Source of the DNA: DASWHX01 sp036397995
GTDB taxonomy: Bacteria > Bacteroidota > Bacteroidia > Cytophagales > Cyclobacteriaceae
NCBI GenBank assembly: GCA_036397995.1
Contig: DASWHX010000077.1
Span: 1-37,601, forward strand
Direction: 5' to 3'
DNA length: 37,601 bases
Below are positions 1-6,636 of this stretch, piece after piece. The notes beneath the pieces were generated by a model that searched no databases, was not told the DNA's origin, and saw only the letters and a list, made by a program, of their open reading frames with translations. A program made the position numbers and the translations under genes. How positions within the stretch are numbered: position 1 is the stretch's first letter; every line of letters starts with the position of its first letter.

Positions 1-681
1 AAGAAAAAGTACTGTGGGCGCAATGTCTTTAGGTTCTGTTAATTCAGATAATGCTATATCACCAGTAGCATAATCATTACCATATTTATCTATGAAAACC
101 TGAGCCATTTCGGTGCGCGTAAAACCTGGAGCAACCGTAAATGCCACTACGCCTTGTTTGCCATAACCTCTTGTAATAGATCGAGTGAGGGCTACCAGGC
201 CTGCCTTTGATGCGGCATAAGCCATGTAATCCGGTGTGTCACCACGGAATGCTGCCCGGGATGAAATAGTTACTATGATTCCGCCGCCTTGCTTTACAAA
301 ACAATTTATTGCTTTCCTGCAAAGAGCTGCGCAAGAGGTAAGGTTGGAGGCCATGGTCTTCTCCCAGTCTTCGATCCATTCTTTTTCGGGTTTGGCAGGA
401 TTTGAATTAATGGCAATTCCCGCGTTTAAAATCAAAACATCCAAGCCGCCTGAAAATGCAATAAACTCATCAATAATTCCTGAAGACTTCCCAGGATTGG
501 AGAAGTCTGCCTGCAATGCAATTCCTTTTCCGGTAATTAGAGCTTCAGCATCTTTCTTGCTGGCATTGTAATGGGCCCCAACAATAGACCCCTCACCCAC
601 GAATGCCTTTGTTATTGCTTTACCGATTCCTCTTGAGGAGCCCGTAATTAAGACTTTTTTATTCTGAAGATTTAATTCCAT
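1..681 (-). CDS. SDR family oxidoreductase, C-terminus cut off by window edge
   Basis: Reading from the ATG at 681, the frame stays open to base 1, so 227 residues are present and the last few tens are outside the window. The N-terminus carries the Rossmann signature TGSSRGIG (residues 13-20), followed by the NAG motif (LNAGIA), the catalytic Ser in ISSRAAFRG, and YMAYAASK, which supplies the Tyr-x3-Lys pair. VAPGFTRTEM and EPKDIAPTVLFL are typical of the C-terminal half of classical SDRs of the FabG/3-ketoacyl reductase type. It is a cytoplasmic NAD(P)-dependent reductase or dehydrogenase; the substrate cannot be read from the sequence. It lies 15 bp downstream of the amidohydrolase gene on the same strand, so the two are probably co-transcribed. 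Confidence 0.9.
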   Translation of the reverse strand, partial: MELNLQNKKVLITGSSRGIGKAITKAFVGEGSIVGAHYNASKKDAEALITGKGIALQADFSNPGKSSGIIDEFIAFSGGLDVLILNAGIAINSNPAKPEKEWIEDWEKTMASNLTSCAALCRKAINCFVKQGGGIIVTISSRAAFRGDTPDYMAYAASKAGLVALTRSITRGYGKQGVVAFTVAPGFTRTEMAQVFIDKYGNDYATGDIALSELTEPKDIAPTVLFL

Positions 682-696
682 CTGGGATACTAAAAT

Positions 697-1809
697 TTAA
701 TCCGGGAAGAGAGTTTTATCAATGCCCGGAATAATGGACAGCGCATTTTTGTAATACAGTTTTTTCAGCACTTCCTCAGAAAGTCCCAGCCCATACATTC
801 TCCAAAAGGCATGGTATTTTTTGTAATAAGGAAAATACTCATCCCCTGTTTCCAAAATTCTGAAATAGGTGTGGTATTCCTCCGGTACCCAGGAATCTTT
901 TCCAAACATAATTCTATCCTGATATTTTGTAATGAATTCGTTGGCGAATTTGGGTTGCCTTCCCAGTTCTGCAATTACTGCTCCTATTTCCGCGTACATA
1001 TTTGGATATTTCTCCATCAGTTCGGCCAATTTGCCAAGGTTATTGGCATACCAGCCCAGGTGGGCATTTATGAATTTTGTCCCTGGATGTTTCTCAAAAA
1101 TATGATGCTGCTCACTCATTATCTGCTCCCAGGAAGCATCATCGGAATCTCTTTTTCTTCCTGAACGCAATTTAAGTTCCAGCCACCGCTCGTTACTGGC
1201 ATTCATTTCATCCCAAAAAGGCGCCGGATCCGCGGAGTGAATTAATACCGGAATCCCCAGCTCACCGCACCTGGCCCAAACCGGATCAATCCTTGAATCA
1301 TCAATAGGAATCCTGTCGCCATTACTATCTTTGTTATCCATTCCCTGGCTCTTGTAAATCTTTAATCCCCGCGCACCCATTTTGTAATCATCTTCAATTT
1401 GCTTTGCAGTTTTTTCAGACCAACCCGCTTCATCAATGGTACTCAAATCAATATTCGTAAATACAATAAATCTGTTGGGATAATTTTTCATTACATTGTC
1501 CAGTGATTTTTGCAAATGATCTGAACTGTTTCTGCCTCGCCCGCTTAGATTTATCATAACTGCCATGTTCAGTTTGTCCATTTCAGTAATTAATTCTTTG
1601 AGATCCATTTCGGGCATTCTGAATTGATGATTGTGGACATCTATAAAAGGGAAGCTGGCTTTTGTCATCGGATGTTCCGGCACTACCAGGGTTGAAACAG
1701 GATCATATTCCTCAAAATCCATCTTTAATGATTCATCCACTTCCCTGCGCTGTGCTGATACATCCATAAACACCAGTAGTGTTAGCGATGTTATTATGGT
1801 CTTTTTCAT
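697..1809 (-). CDS. Exported amidohydrolase family protein (Amidohydro_2 type)
   Basis: Counting from the ATG at 1809 the protein has 370 residues. A longer reading from a TTG at 1971 would run through the small-RNA/terminator structure and lacks a signal peptide at its start, so I reject it. Residues 1-20 form a Sec signal peptide ending in SAQ. The metal-site pattern of the amidohydrolase superfamily is complete: HNH (H59, H61), LIHSAD (H191), INAHLGW (H250) and MFGKDSW (D305). This is the TIM-barrel fold of Amidohydro_2 (PF04909), whose members hydrolyse or decarboxylate ring and amide substrates; the substrate here is unknown. Export to the periplasm is an inference from the signal peptide. 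The SDR gene follows 15 bp downstream. Confidence 0.87.
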   Translation of the reverse strand: MKKTIITSLTLLVFMDVSAQRREVDESLKMDFEEYDPVSTLVVPEHPMTKASFPFIDVHNHQFRMPEMDLKELITEMDKLNMAVMINLSGRGRNSSDHLQKSLDNVMKNYPNRFIVFTNIDLSTIDEAGWSEKTAKQIEDDYKMGARGLKIYKSQGMDNKDSNGDRIPIDDSRIDPVWARCGELGIPVLIHSADPAPFWDEMNASNERWLELKLRSGRKRDSDDASWEQIMSEQHHIFEKHPGTKFINAHLGWYANNLGKLAELMEKYPNMYAEIGAVIAELGRQPKFANEFITKYQDRIMFGKDSWVPEEYHTYFRILETGDEYFPYYKKYHAFWRMYGLGLSEEVLKKLYYKNALSIIPGIDKTLFPD

Positions 1810-1892
1810 GGGTATAACTTTGGAAATCAATAAAGATACAATATTCGATCTTTCGGGAAGAATTGTTACAGTGAGTTTTCCATGAATGGAAT

Positions 1893-1922
1893 AAAAAAAC
1901 GACCTTGATTTAATCAAGGCCG
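1893..1922 (-). terminator. Rho-independent terminator
   Basis: On the minus strand the stem CCTTGAT/ATCAAGG (1913-1919 with 1903-1909, loop of 3), extended by an outer CG pair across one mismatch, is followed by seven T (1893-1899). It would end the candidate small RNA or any transcript arriving from the DUF4136 gene. Confidence 0.75.
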
Positions 1923-1981
1923 TTTCGTTCCCATGAGCAGTTATCAACACGAAGGGACGGTGTCCCAACAATTAATAACTG
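1893..1981 (-). ncRNA. Candidate terminator-ended small RNA or attenuator leader
   Basis: Read on the minus strand, this segment has three ordered elements. First is a closing helix AGTTAT/ATAACT (1975-1980 with 1939-1944). Inside it is a GC-rich hairpin GGGAC-acc-GTCCC (1962-1966 with 1954-1958). Third is a rho-independent terminator ending in seven U (1893-1922). An exact TAnnTTTG box (TACTTTTG, 1987-1994) sits where it would start transcription at about 1980, right at the first helix. The product would be about 90 nt and does not code for a recognisable peptide. An alternative helix CAACAAT/ATTGTTG (just upstream with the 5' part) could compete with the closing helix if transcription started further upstream. 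The amidohydrolase ATG lies 83 bp past the terminator, so a 5'-UTR attenuator is the main alternative. I cannot assign a known RNA family. Confidence 0.5.
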
Positions 1982-1986
1982 ATGCT

Positions 1987-1994
1987 CAAAAGTA
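1987..1994 (-). promoter_or_regulatory. -7 box of the candidate small RNA
   Basis: TACTTTTG on the minus strand matches the Bacteroidota -7 consensus TAnnTTTG exactly. I see no clear TTTG at -33. Its distance from the AGTTAT helix is what makes it convincing. Confidence 0.4.
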
Positions 1995-2271
1995 TTGTTG
2001 AATTAGAACTTAAGATGGTAAAATTGTCCCATTTACTGGGAATTTTTCATTGTTCCAGGGATGCCATTCTCCTGAAACAGAAAGTATTGGAGATTATGCT
2101 TATTCCCCGTTGACCCCGGTGAATCCCCGGATCACCCGTGACTGACCACCAAAAATATCAGCAAATATCATCATCAAGTACTACAATAACCTTCTTTGGT
2201 GATTGGACTCCAGTTAAAACTGGAAATTGCTTAATTCAATGATGAGCATCTGTCAAAAAAGATAGTTGACA
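1995..2271. other. Gene-free stretch with several short hairpins
   Basis: No open reading frame with coding character is seen here on either strand. Three inverted repeats are visible: TCCCA/TGGGA (2027-2041, 5-nt loop), GGTGA/TCACC enclosing a C-rich loop (2118-2136) in an unusually GC-rich patch, and TCCAGTT/AACTGGA (2209-2224). The last lies 48 bp past the DUF4136 stop and could be a weak terminator, but it has no T-run. Confidence 0.4.
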
Positions 2272-2811
2272 TTACTCATTATCTTTCCTGAATAACAGGT
2301 TTTTTACGCCGGCCTCAAAAGGATATTCGCTAAAGATAAAATCTATTGTGTCTTCAATTACATTTTCCAATTTCTTTCTTTTATTAATCTTTAGGTCCAA
2401 ACTTGCTTGCCACACAACTTTTCTTGTATCCCTGTCCCGCATTTCAATAATGAGTACACCTTCCGTATACTTTCTGCCATACGTCTCATAATTGGTATAT
2501 GGGTAAAGCCGGTCCCGGTTGTAGTTATAATCGATCTTTTTATTCAGAATAATTCTGTAATGAACACCGAGGTCTGCGTCCGTTTCTTCAGTATATTTTC
2601 TTTCAATCATTTTTGCGGCAATTGCCCTGTCCAAATCCAGGTATTCGGTGTACGTACCTGTATTACCGGGCCTTTCGATATCATTTACGGTTTTAAAAGA
2701 ATGAAACTTGCTGAAATCGGAATTTTCATTATAGTGGGTAATTACCCGGATTGAATTGCAGGAGAAAGCTAAATGGCAAAACAAGAGTATCAATATCCGG
2801 CCTGGCCGCAT
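2272..2811 (-). CDS. DUF4136-type lipoprotein
   Basis: From the ATG at 2811 the product has 179 residues. It starts with a short basic and hydrophobic signal and a lipobox LAFSC with the lipidated Cys at residue 18, so it is probably an outer-membrane or periplasmic lipoprotein. The mature part matches the DUF4136 pattern: an early F.KFHSFKTV segment, a central stretch on Asp/Tyr-rich strands (DADLGVHYRI), then VLIIEMRDRDTRKVVWQASL and a C-terminal helix. The function of the family is not known. A TTG five codons upstream is possible, but the ATG gives the better signal peptide. It follows the 2850-3308 gene on the same strand with a 38-bp gap. Confidence 0.75.
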   Translation of the reverse strand: MRPGRILILLFCHLAFSCNSIRVITHYNENSDFSKFHSFKTVNDIERPGNTGTYTEYLDLDRAIAAKMIERKYTEETDADLGVHYRIILNKKIDYNYNRDRLYPYTNYETYGRKYTEGVLIIEMRDRDTRKVVWQASLDLKINKRKKLENVIEDTIDFIFSEYPFEAGVKNLLFRKDNE

Positions 2812-2849
2812 ATAACAAATATACAAATTGAGTTTTGTTTTTGTTGATG

Positions 2850-3308
2850 CTATACTCTTTCTCCTCCAGCCACCATGGTTGCATACTCTCTGATTTCTTC
2901 AAAAGCGGTGCTTCCCATGATTGCTTTTGCTGAACCTGAATTTGGCGGCGAAAATTGACCTCCGGAAGTCCACCACTCTTTAGCATATTCCTGAGCCTGA
3001 CCCTTATCTACCTCAAACAAGTGAATGTAACTTTCACAAATTAGCCATGGTTTTTCTTCCATAGCATATTTATTGAAAATCATCTCACGCATTTTTGTTG
3101 CAGTCGGATCATTATTCTTAAAATGAGCTGTGGTGTAAGATAGAGTTTCCGGTTCAAGCATCTTGTGATCCCAAAATTTCCTTGATGCGACAATTTGTGA
3201 AGTTGTTAATTGATAGCCTTCTCCAAATTCCAAAAGTGTGTCAGAAAGATTGCACTTTGCTTTTGGTTTCTTCTCTTTCTTTCCAAAAATCTTTGTAATG
3301 AATGACAT
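2850..3308 (-). CDS. Conserved-looking hypothetical cytoplasmic protein
   Basis: I do not recognise this 152-residue protein. The ATG at 3308 gives a lysine-rich start (MSFITKIFGKKEKKPK); an 18-codon upstream extension from a TTG is less likely. It has no signal peptide or membrane segment. The body is Trp-rich and mostly helical-looking (KFWDHKML, EKPWLICESYIHLF, YAKEWWTSGG) and ends in a helical segment with AFEEIREYATMVAGG. It precedes the DUF4136 lipoprotein by 38 bp on the same strand. A TAnnTTTG box lies about 100 bp upstream. Coding is supported by the uninterrupted frame and normal amino-acid composition. Confidence 0.55.
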   Translation of the reverse strand: MSFITKIFGKKEKKPKAKCNLSDTLLEFGEGYQLTTSQIVASRKFWDHKMLEPETLSYTTAHFKNNDPTATKMREMIFNKYAMEEKPWLICESYIHLFEVDKGQAQEYAKEWWTSGGQFSPPNSGSAKAIMGSTAFEEIREYATMVAGGERV

Positions 3309-3405
3309 AATTCTAAATAGTTTTGAGTTTTCTTCGCTTATAATTTTACGTTCAAAAATCAATTAAGTTGTTTGTCATTAGACAAAATGGCAAACTGGAA
3401 AGTTT

Positions 3406-3413
3406 CAAAGTTA
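3406..3413 (-). promoter_or_regulatory. Possible -7 box upstream of the 2850-3308 gene
   Basis: TAACTTTG on the minus strand fits TAnnTTTG and would give a 5' leader of about 90 nt that includes a small hairpin TTTGTC-atta-GACAAA (3371-3386). The -33 element is not convincing. Confidence 0.25.
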
Positions 3414-3454
3414 CTTAGATATACAGTGAAAATGCGGATAGGTTACATTAAATC

Positions 3455-3676
3455 TTAGTTTTTGAGCGATTTAGAGTAATACTCCTGTATTTTCAGCTTG
3501 TCTTCATCAGAAACATTGGGGTCATTCAGGCATTTCCAGGCATCTCCTGGGGTATTGATATTATAGCGAAGCAATACATTTTCTTTTTTATCTTTTTTCT
3601 TCTTCCACCGGATCAAAAACATCATCCCAATTTGCAAGGCAAGCACAACGGAAACAAAAATAATTAAATAAGTCAT
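3455..3676 (-). CDS. Small single-pass membrane protein, unknown function
   Basis: The ATG at 3676 gives 73 residues; a TTG ten codons upstream is less likely. Residues 3-23 are one hydrophobic segment (YLIIFVSVVLALQIGMMFLI) followed at once by a lysine-rich stop-transfer stretch (RWKKKKDKKE). This predicts an N-out/C-in bitopic inner-membrane protein with a cytoplasmic tail of about 45 residues (NTPGDAWKCLNDPNVSDEDK). I do not recognise the tail. It is 33 bp downstream of the glycosyltransferase gene on the same strand, so it could be the last gene of the exo/GIY-YIG, glycosyltransferase, small-protein unit. Confidence 0.55.
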   Translation of the reverse strand: MTYLIIFVSVVLALQIGMMFLIRWKKKKDKKENVLLRYNINTPGDAWKCLNDPNVSDEDKLKIQEYYSKSLKN

Positions 3677-3709
3677 CTCACAATTCTTAATTATAGAAAG
3701 GTACAAAAC

Positions 3710-4669
3710 TCAAGTCTGGTCCATATCTTTCGCAAAATCCCTGATAATATTGTAATTTTTAAATCCTCCAATTTGATTTCCTCCCAGGAGTGTATTCTCA
3801 ATCAAACTTAGTAAACGATATTTTAATCTTTCATGTTTGTAAGGTGGGCGGTTTTTATTTCTTTTACCACTTATTTGCAGTTCCTCTCCCCAGTCAAAGA
3901 TTTTTTCAATCCAGGGCTTGAGGACGTTTGGATGAGTTTCACTATACAATTCCAATTTATTCAAAGGGCCATAATCAAAATACCCATCTTTTAATTGTGC
4001 ACCTAAATGCGGATCCACCGATTTTGTCTTTGTTGTCATTACCCATGGTGGTCTTACCCAGCCATAATGATAAATTTCGCAATTTATCCTGGCTACATTT
4101 AACTTCCTTGTTCCTGCCTTTCTGAGATAATCCTCAGAGGTGCCATTGAATTGACGAAAAATTCTAAAACTCTGAGCATCGCGCCATGAGTGAATGTCGC
4201 CGCGATTCCGGATAATCCTTATTTCCCGTGGGTACCAGGTGTGTGATTGAAAGTAATGATTGAAATCACCCCAAAAATGTTTGTATTCAAAAAGAAATCC
4301 TTCTACTTCCCTGGCATCAAGATAATATGCACATGCCCTGGATATCTGATCCAAATATTTTTCATGAACTATCTCATCCGATTGCAGATAGAAAAGCCAG
4401 TCTCCCGAGCAGTGTTTCATAGCTTTATCTGTTTCATGGGCATAAACAGTGTTTTGGTGGAAGTTTTCTTTATCCCACCGGGAAGGTATGAGTTTGATTT
4501 TATCTGAATTTATTTTCCCGATTTCTTCTTTTGTAAAATCGTCTTCATCACCCTCCGACACTAAAACGATGAATTCATCCACGATGGGAAGAATCGATTC
4601 TATGGATTCTTTTATAGGGAAGAAGAGCTTCGTTGCATTTTTGACAAATGTGAATCCGCTTATTTTCAA
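3710..4669 (-). CDS. Family 2 glycosyltransferase, TTG start
   Basis: The 319-residue protein begins MKISGFTFVKNA, the usual first strand of a GT-A (GT2) glycosyltransferase. That fixes the TTG at 4669 as the start: an in-frame stop lies close upstream and there is no ATG near. Residues 20-60 fit the nucleotide-binding half, and LFYLQSDEIVHEKYL supplies the acidic DxD-like site. The C-terminal half has HTWYPREIRIIRN and YHYGWVRPP, seen in bacterial GT2 enzymes that act on cell-surface glycans. No membrane segment is present, so it is cytosolic or peripheral. The donor and acceptor are unknown. It lies 28 bp downstream of the exonuclease/GIY-YIG gene. Confidence 0.85.
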   Translation of the reverse strand: MKISGFTFVKNATKLFFPIKESIESILPIVDEFIVLVSEGDEDDFTKEEIGKINSDKIKLIPSRWDKENFHQNTVYAHETDKAMKHCSGDWLFYLQSDEIVHEKYLDQISRACAYYLDAREVEGFLFEYKHFWGDFNHYFQSHTWYPREIRIIRNRGDIHSWRDAQSFRIFRQFNGTSEDYLRKAGTRKLNVARINCEIYHYGWVRPPWVMTTKTKSVDPHLGAQLKDGYFDYGPLNKLELYSETHPNVLKPWIEKIFDWGEELQISGKRNKNRPPYKHERLKYRLLSLIENTLLGGNQIGGFKNYNIIRDFAKDMDQT

Positions 4670-4697
4670 ATCACAAAAATTATTTTAGTGAACTCAT

Positions 4698-6068
4698 TTA
4701 ATACGCTATCACCTGGTCCGGGCTGCTTTTTCTTAAGTATCCATTTAGGATTTTTTGCACATCGGGATTATCCGGAAATGAATCAATATAATCTTTCAAT
4801 TCATTTGGTCTGGTGAATTGTAAGGAGGAGTCGAGGTATCCAAAACCAAGGTAGCAGCCTTCTTCAACTACAACAATTGATTTCTCATCCCTGCTGCGAC
4901 CCTGGCCGATGATGCAAAATGATTTCTTAACATCCGAGAAATTTTCGGTTGCTCTCAAAAATCTTGAATTATATTCCTGAGTTGATTCTTGTCCGCAACA
5001 TGCCCCATGGCAAGTTCCGATTTTGTGATCATAACATTCATGCGGCGCTTTTTGCAAACCACATAGCTTTGGACAAAGCTCGAACTCACGAACTTTTTTC
5101 CCCAGGTAACCCCGGGCTTCCGATAAGTGCCGAAAAGTAGCCACGGGCGTTTCCCACCTACTTACTTTGTTCACGGTTAACCTATAGTATCCATTGCGAT
5201 CTTCATACTGATAGATACCATAATTATACTCTACTTTCTTCTGAGATCGATTGAATCTGGGCCAGTGCTTCTTAATTAAAAATGATTCATACAAAAGTGA
5301 AATCAACTCATTGCCGCATACTTCATAACTAACCCCAAAAATTGAGTTTAGAAATAATCGTCTGGAATTTGTGTTTGTATTTCCCGCAAAATGTGTGGCT
5401 ACCCTGTCTTTGATATTTTTGGCCTTGCCAATGTAAATCGGATTTCCCTTCTCATCATGAAATATATAAATACCATTTTCTTCCGGAAGTTCATCAAATT
5501 GTTCTCTTGGAAGATTGGGTGGCAGCAAAGCTTCTTTCGAGTCTCTTTTTAATGAATATTCCAGAAATCCGGTTTCATCCTTTTCAATTAACTGATGAAA
5601 TAATTCAACCGTTGCCCGGGCATCACCTGCAGCTCTGTGCCGGTTATGAATAGGAATTCCCAACTCGTCGCAAAGATTCCCTAATCCGTAGGAAGGCATA
5701 TCCGGCAAAATATTCCGGCTAAATCTTACGGTGCAAAGTTTCTTGCGCCGAAAGGTTTTTCCAAGTTCATAATACTCTTTCTTAATGAATGAATAGTCAA
5801 AATTTACATTGTGCGCAACAAAGATCTTCCCATGAGTCAGTTCTTCAATTCTCTCAATAACATCTTCAAAAATCGGTGCGGTTTCAACCATCTCGTTACT
5901 TATTCCGGTAAATGCAATAATATAAGGTGGAATCCGTATTTCTGGGTTGATAAGTGTTTGATACTCATCAATTATCTGCTGGCCGTCTGTTATGTATATG
6001 GCAATTTCGATAATCCGGTGATAAATGGAGTTTCCCCCCGTGGTCTCAATATCGACAATCGCGTACAC
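4698..6068 (-). CDS. DEDDh exonuclease fused to a UvrC-like GIY-YIG nuclease
   Basis: This is a 456-residue fusion. Residues 1-165 are a DnaQ/epsilon-like 3'-5' exonuclease with Exo I DIETTG (D6, E8), Exo II HNVNFD (D91) and Exo III HRAAGDA (H144, D149). Residues 195-280 are a GIY-YIG endonuclease (GIY 199-201, YIG 212-214, R222, then NELISLLYESFLIKK). Residues 330-358 carry C332, C336, C345, C353, C357 and C358; the spacing C-x7-C-x3-C matches the Cys cluster after the GIY-YIG domain of UvrC. The UvrC UVR, RNase-H-like and HhH parts are missing, as in Cho. DNA repair or 3'-end processing is inferred. The GTG at 6068 is chosen because MYAIVDIETTG is the family N-terminus. Confidence 0.9.
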   Translation of the reverse strand: MYAIVDIETTGGNSIYHRIIEIAIYITDGQQIIDEYQTLINPEIRIPPYIIAFTGISNEMVETAPIFEDVIERIEELTHGKIFVAHNVNFDYSFIKKEYYELGKTFRRKKLCTVRFSRNILPDMPSYGLGNLCDELGIPIHNRHRAAGDARATVELFHQLIEKDETGFLEYSLKRDSKEALLPPNLPREQFDELPEENGIYIFHDEKGNPIYIGKAKNIKDRVATHFAGNTNTNSRRLFLNSIFGVSYEVCGNELISLLYESFLIKKHWPRFNRSQKKVEYNYGIYQYEDRNGYYRLTVNKVSRWETPVATFRHLSEARGYLGKKVREFELCPKLCGLQKAPHECYDHKIGTCHGACCGQESTQEYNSRFLRATENFSDVKKSFCIIGQGRSRDEKSIVVVEEGCYLGFGYLDSSLQFTRPNELKDYIDSFPDNPDVQKILNGYLRKSSPDQVIAY

Positions 6069-6212
6069 TCGTTTTGAAGATTTTAGCCCCTAATTTAAGA
6101 ACTTTTAACCAGCCGTGTTTGCAATAAATTCATCCGCAATAGATTCATCCTGATTTCCTATCAACAAAAAAAATCCCTGCAAGAAAGAACCTTAATCTGC
6201 TAATTTTCGTTA

Positions 6213-6239
6213 TAATTGTAACAAATAAAATTACAATTA
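6213..6239. repeat. Inverted repeat just before trxA
   Basis: TAATTGTAA (6213-6221) and TTACAATTA (6231-6239) are perfect 9-bp arms around a 9-bp loop, ending one base before the trxA ATG. They could be a dimeric operator or an mRNA hairpin over the ribosome-binding region. Both are inferences; the AT-rich composition makes chance possible. Confidence 0.4.
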
Positions 6240-6240
6240 A

Positions 6241-6576
6241 ATGGCTGTATTATCAAAACCGATTCATATAACCGACGACACGATTGAAAAGGTGTTATCC
6301 ACCACGGATAAGCCTGTTATTATTGATTTTTGGGCAGATTGGTGTGGCCCTTGTCATATGATTGCGCCGATTCTGGAGCAGGTGGCTGAAGAATTTGAGG
6401 GAAGGGCCCTGGTAACAAAATTGAATGTAGATGAAAACAGAATTAGTGCGGAAAAATATGGAATAAGAAGTATTCCAACCCTGCTTTTTTTTAAGAATGG
6501 CAAATTAGTTGACAATCAGGTTGGAGTAGTACCAAAACAAATGATTAGCGATAAGCTTCGAAAATTATCCAATTAA
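6241..6576 (+). CDS. trxA: Thioredoxin
   Basis: The 111-residue protein is a standard single-domain thioredoxin. It has the redox-active WADWCGPC site (C35 and C38), the buried Asp in VIIDFWAD, the LNVDEN loop and the cis-Pro motif SIPTLLFFKNG. The length is normal and there is no signal peptide, so it acts in the cytoplasm as a disulfide reductase, using electrons from thioredoxin reductase. The ATG at 6241 lies directly behind an inverted repeat. It is a single-gene unit: the neighbours on both sides are on the minus strand and a strong terminator follows. Confidence 0.95.
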   Translation: MAVLSKPIHITDDTIEKVLSTTDKPVIIDFWADWCGPCHMIAPILEQVAEEFEGRALVTKLNVDENRISAEKYGIRSIPTLLFFKNGKLVDNQVGVVPKQMISDKLRKLSN

Positions 6577-6605
6577 TATTCTTTTTGTGGTGGTATGGTT
6601 TGGGA

Positions 6606-6632
6606 AACGGCAGAGTGTGCGACTCTGCCGTT
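6606..6632. terminator. Bidirectional terminator between trxA and the M1 peptidase
   Basis: AACGGCAGAGT (6606-6616) and ACTCTGCCGTT (6622-6632) form a perfect 11-bp stem with a 5-nt loop. It sits 29 bp past the trxA stop and 4 bp past the end of the peptidase gene, so it can serve both convergent transcripts. T-runs are short on both sides. Confidence 0.75.
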
Positions 6633-6636
6633 CTAT

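Noticed and set aside
236..571. 111-codon plus-strand frame
   Set aside because: It is antisense to the SDR gene, whose Rossmann and catalytic motifs show that the minus strand is coding.
1810..1971. N-terminal extension of the amidohydrolase to a TTG at 1971
   Set aside because: It would read through the hairpin and terminator, and it puts 54 residues in front of a good signal peptide that starts at the ATG at 1809.
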